This document shows positions 15,710-16,719 of a DNA stretch of 16,719 nucleotides, one piece after another. This DNA is from ZC4RG20 sp964553875. GTDB lineage: Bacteria > Pseudomonadota > Gammaproteobacteria > Steroidobacterales > Rariloculaceae. Position numbers and translations under genes: made by a program. The DNA lies in NCBI GenBank assembly GCA_964553875.1, contig CAZKNH010000092.1, positions 1 through 16,719 of the forward strand. Direction: 5' to 3'. The notes beneath the pieces are model-generated. The model made no database searches and had not been told where the DNA came from. It saw only the letters and a list, made by a program, of their open reading frames with translations. The stretch's first letter is position 1, and the number at the start of each line of letters is the position of its first letter.

Positions 15710-16490
15710 ACTCGACGACGTCGCGCGGCTGCTCGAGATCATGGCGACGCTGCGCGACCCCGAGCGCGGCTGCCCGTGGGACCTCGAGCAGACGTTCGAG
15801 TCGATCGCGCCTTATACGATCGAGGAGGCGTACGAGGTCGCGGACGCGATCGAGCGGGGCGACATCGCAGAGCTCGAGGACGAGCTCGGCGACCTGCTGC
15901 TCCAGGTCGTCTTCCATTCGCGTCTCGCGGAGGAGGCAGGGGCGTTCCGGTTCGCGGACGTCGCGCGCCGCATCTGCGAAAAGATGGTGCGGCGTCATCC
16001 GCACGTGTTCGGCGGCGCGCGTGCCGAGCGAGCCGCGCACGCCGAAACCTGGGAGGCGCTGAAACGGCAGGAGAAGGGACCGTCGGAGCGCGTTCTCGAC
16101 GGCGTGCCGGTCGGGCTGCCGGCGCTGACGCGCGCCGTGAAGCTCGGACGCCGCGCCGCACGCGTCGGCTTCGATTGGCCCGATGCGCGCGGCCCGCGCG
16201 AGAAGATCGACGAGGAGCTCCGCGAGCTCGACGAAGCGATCGCGAGCGGTGAGCGGAGCCGGATCGAGGCCGAGCTCGGCGACGTGCTGTTCGCGGTCGC
16301 GAATCTCGCGCGGCATCTCGACGTCGATCCGGAGCAGGCCGCGCGCGGCGCGAACCTGCGCTTCGAGACGCGGTTCGAGGGCGTCGAGCGCCGCGTGCGC
16401 GAGTCCGGACGGCCGTTCGATGCGCATTCGCTCGACGAGCTCGAAGCATACTGGCAGGCGGCGAAGGCCGACGAGCCGTCGCAGCGCTGA
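15696..16490 (+). CDS. mazG: Nucleoside triphosphate pyrophosphohydrolase MazG
   Basis: MazG hydrolyses NTPs and dNTPs to monophosphates and pyrophosphate, removing aberrant nucleotides and, in E. coli, limiting ppGpp under the mazEF response; it is cytosolic. It has 264 residues, as in E. coli (263). There are two MazG domains. The first has CPWD (26-29), EEAYEV (43-48) and ELGDLLLQVVFH with E63 and D66. The second has DEELRELDEAI (172-182) and ELGDVLFAVANLARHL with E193 and D196. HPHVFG (101-106) links them. The ATG at 15696 has GAGAAG nine bases upstream; a TTG two codons earlier is less likely. The start lies inside nudL (14-base overlap), suggesting translational coupling. No mazEF toxin-antitoxin pair is adjacent. 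Confidence 0.96.
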   Translation: MSRSELDDVARLLEIMATLRDPERGCPWDLEQTFESIAPYTIEEAYEVADAIERGDIAELEDELGDLLLQVVFHSRLAEEAGAFRFADVARRICEKMVRRHPHVFGGARAERAAHAETWEALKRQEKGPSERVLDGVPVGLPALTRAVKLGRRAARVGFDWPDARGPREKIDEELRELDEAIASGERSRIEAELGDVLFAVANLARHLDVDPEQAARGANLRFETRFEGVERRVRESGRPFDAHSLDELEAYWQAAKADEPSQR

Positions 16491-16598
16491 TCGGATCGCG
16501 CCCGCGCCGACGGGTATTCAGCTTCGATTCATCGCCTCGACCGTACCTTGCATCGCGAAGCCGGAGAGGAACATCCGGCCGTCGATTGGAGGTGTGCG
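16491..16598 (+). promoter_or_regulatory. Gap between mazG and the His-rich gene, with strong ribosome binding site
   Basis: GGAGGTG (16588-16594) precedes the ATG at 16599 with good spacing, the best ribosome site in the window. A small inverted repeat, GCCGGA (16560-16565) and TCCGGC (16574-16579), lies just upstream and could fold near it. I see no convincing -35/-10 pair and no T-tailed terminator after mazG. Confidence 0.5.
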
Positions 16599-16719
16599 AT
16601 GTTACGGAGACTCGGAATGCTCGCGGCCGCGGTCGGAGCGCTCGCGGCCGGGACCGCCGCGGCGCACGGTCACGGGCACCACGGTCACGGGCACCACGGT
16701 CACGGTCACGCGAAGGACT
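16599..16719 (+). CDS. Secreted histidine-rich protein, N-terminal fragment
   Basis: Forty codons are visible before the window ends. The first ~22 residues form a Sec signal peptide: basic MLRRLG, a hydrophobic alanine/leucine core and an AAA cleavage-type end (GTAAA then H). The mature part begins with a run of alternating histidine and glycine (HGHGHHGHGHHGHGH) and then AKD. Such runs bind Zn, Ni, Cu or Co, so a periplasmic metal buffer, sensor or chaperone is plausible, but the family cannot be told from this fragment. The ATG has an excellent Shine-Dalgarno. It follows mazG by 108 bases on the same strand. Confidence 0.7.
   Translation, partial: MLRRLGMLAAAVGALAAGTAAAHGHGHHGHGHHGHGHAKD
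16665..16709 (+). repeat. Three 15-base tandem units encoding HGHGH
   Basis: Units at 16665-16679 and 16680-16694 are identical (CACGGTCACGGGCAC), and the third (16695-16709) differs by one base. Near-identity at the DNA level suggests recent slippage or expansion, so copy number may vary between strains. Confidence 0.8.

Overview
The window is high-GC DNA, about two thirds G+C by eye, packed with housekeeping genes of a proteobacterium. Three things point to Gammaproteobacteria: a bifunctional ThrA-type homoserine dehydrogenase, a DUF2333 protein, and a nudJ / mnmA / purB neighbourhood resembling the E. coli nudJ-mnmA-hflD-purB cluster. The exact order cannot be fixed from the sequence; a high-GC environmental lineage is likely. 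All calls come from reading translations and motifs, with no database search.

Layout. (1) Positions 1-3107, plus strand: 3' end of thrA, then thrC seven bases later with no thrB between, then a membrane-anchored NERD-domain protein preceded by a sharp AT-rich island. (2) 3134-3937, minus: tatD, convergent with the NERD gene. It is divergent from a YgjP-type zinc metallopeptidase (4081-4827, plus), which is followed by a PepSY-type membrane protein with a TTG start (4858-5793, plus). (3) 5731-13539, minus: reading downstream, purB, a DUF7931-like gene, nudJ, a cluster of GGGGTCAGACCCC palindromes, mnmA, acnA and a DUF2333 gene. The 3' end of the DUF2333 gene overlaps the PepSY gene by 63 bases. 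(4) 13663-16490, plus: fumC, nudL and mazG, tightly packed, with nudL and mazG overlapping. (5) From 16599: the start of a secreted histidine-rich protein, cut by the window end.

Function. The genes cover threonine synthesis (ThrA, ThrC), the TCA cycle (AcnA, FumC), purine synthesis (PurB, which releases the fumarate that FumC hydrates), tRNA thiolation (MnmA) and nucleotide/CoA housecleaning (NudJ, NudL, MazG).

I found no defence system, prophage, CRISPR array, transposase or RNA gene. The non-ordinary material is mostly non-coding: the palindrome cluster at 10673-10904, hairpins next to nudJ and in the 11974-12165 gap, interleaved inverted repeats at 11993-12038, and several overlapping or unusual gene junctions. 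I do not see a convincing new multi-gene system.
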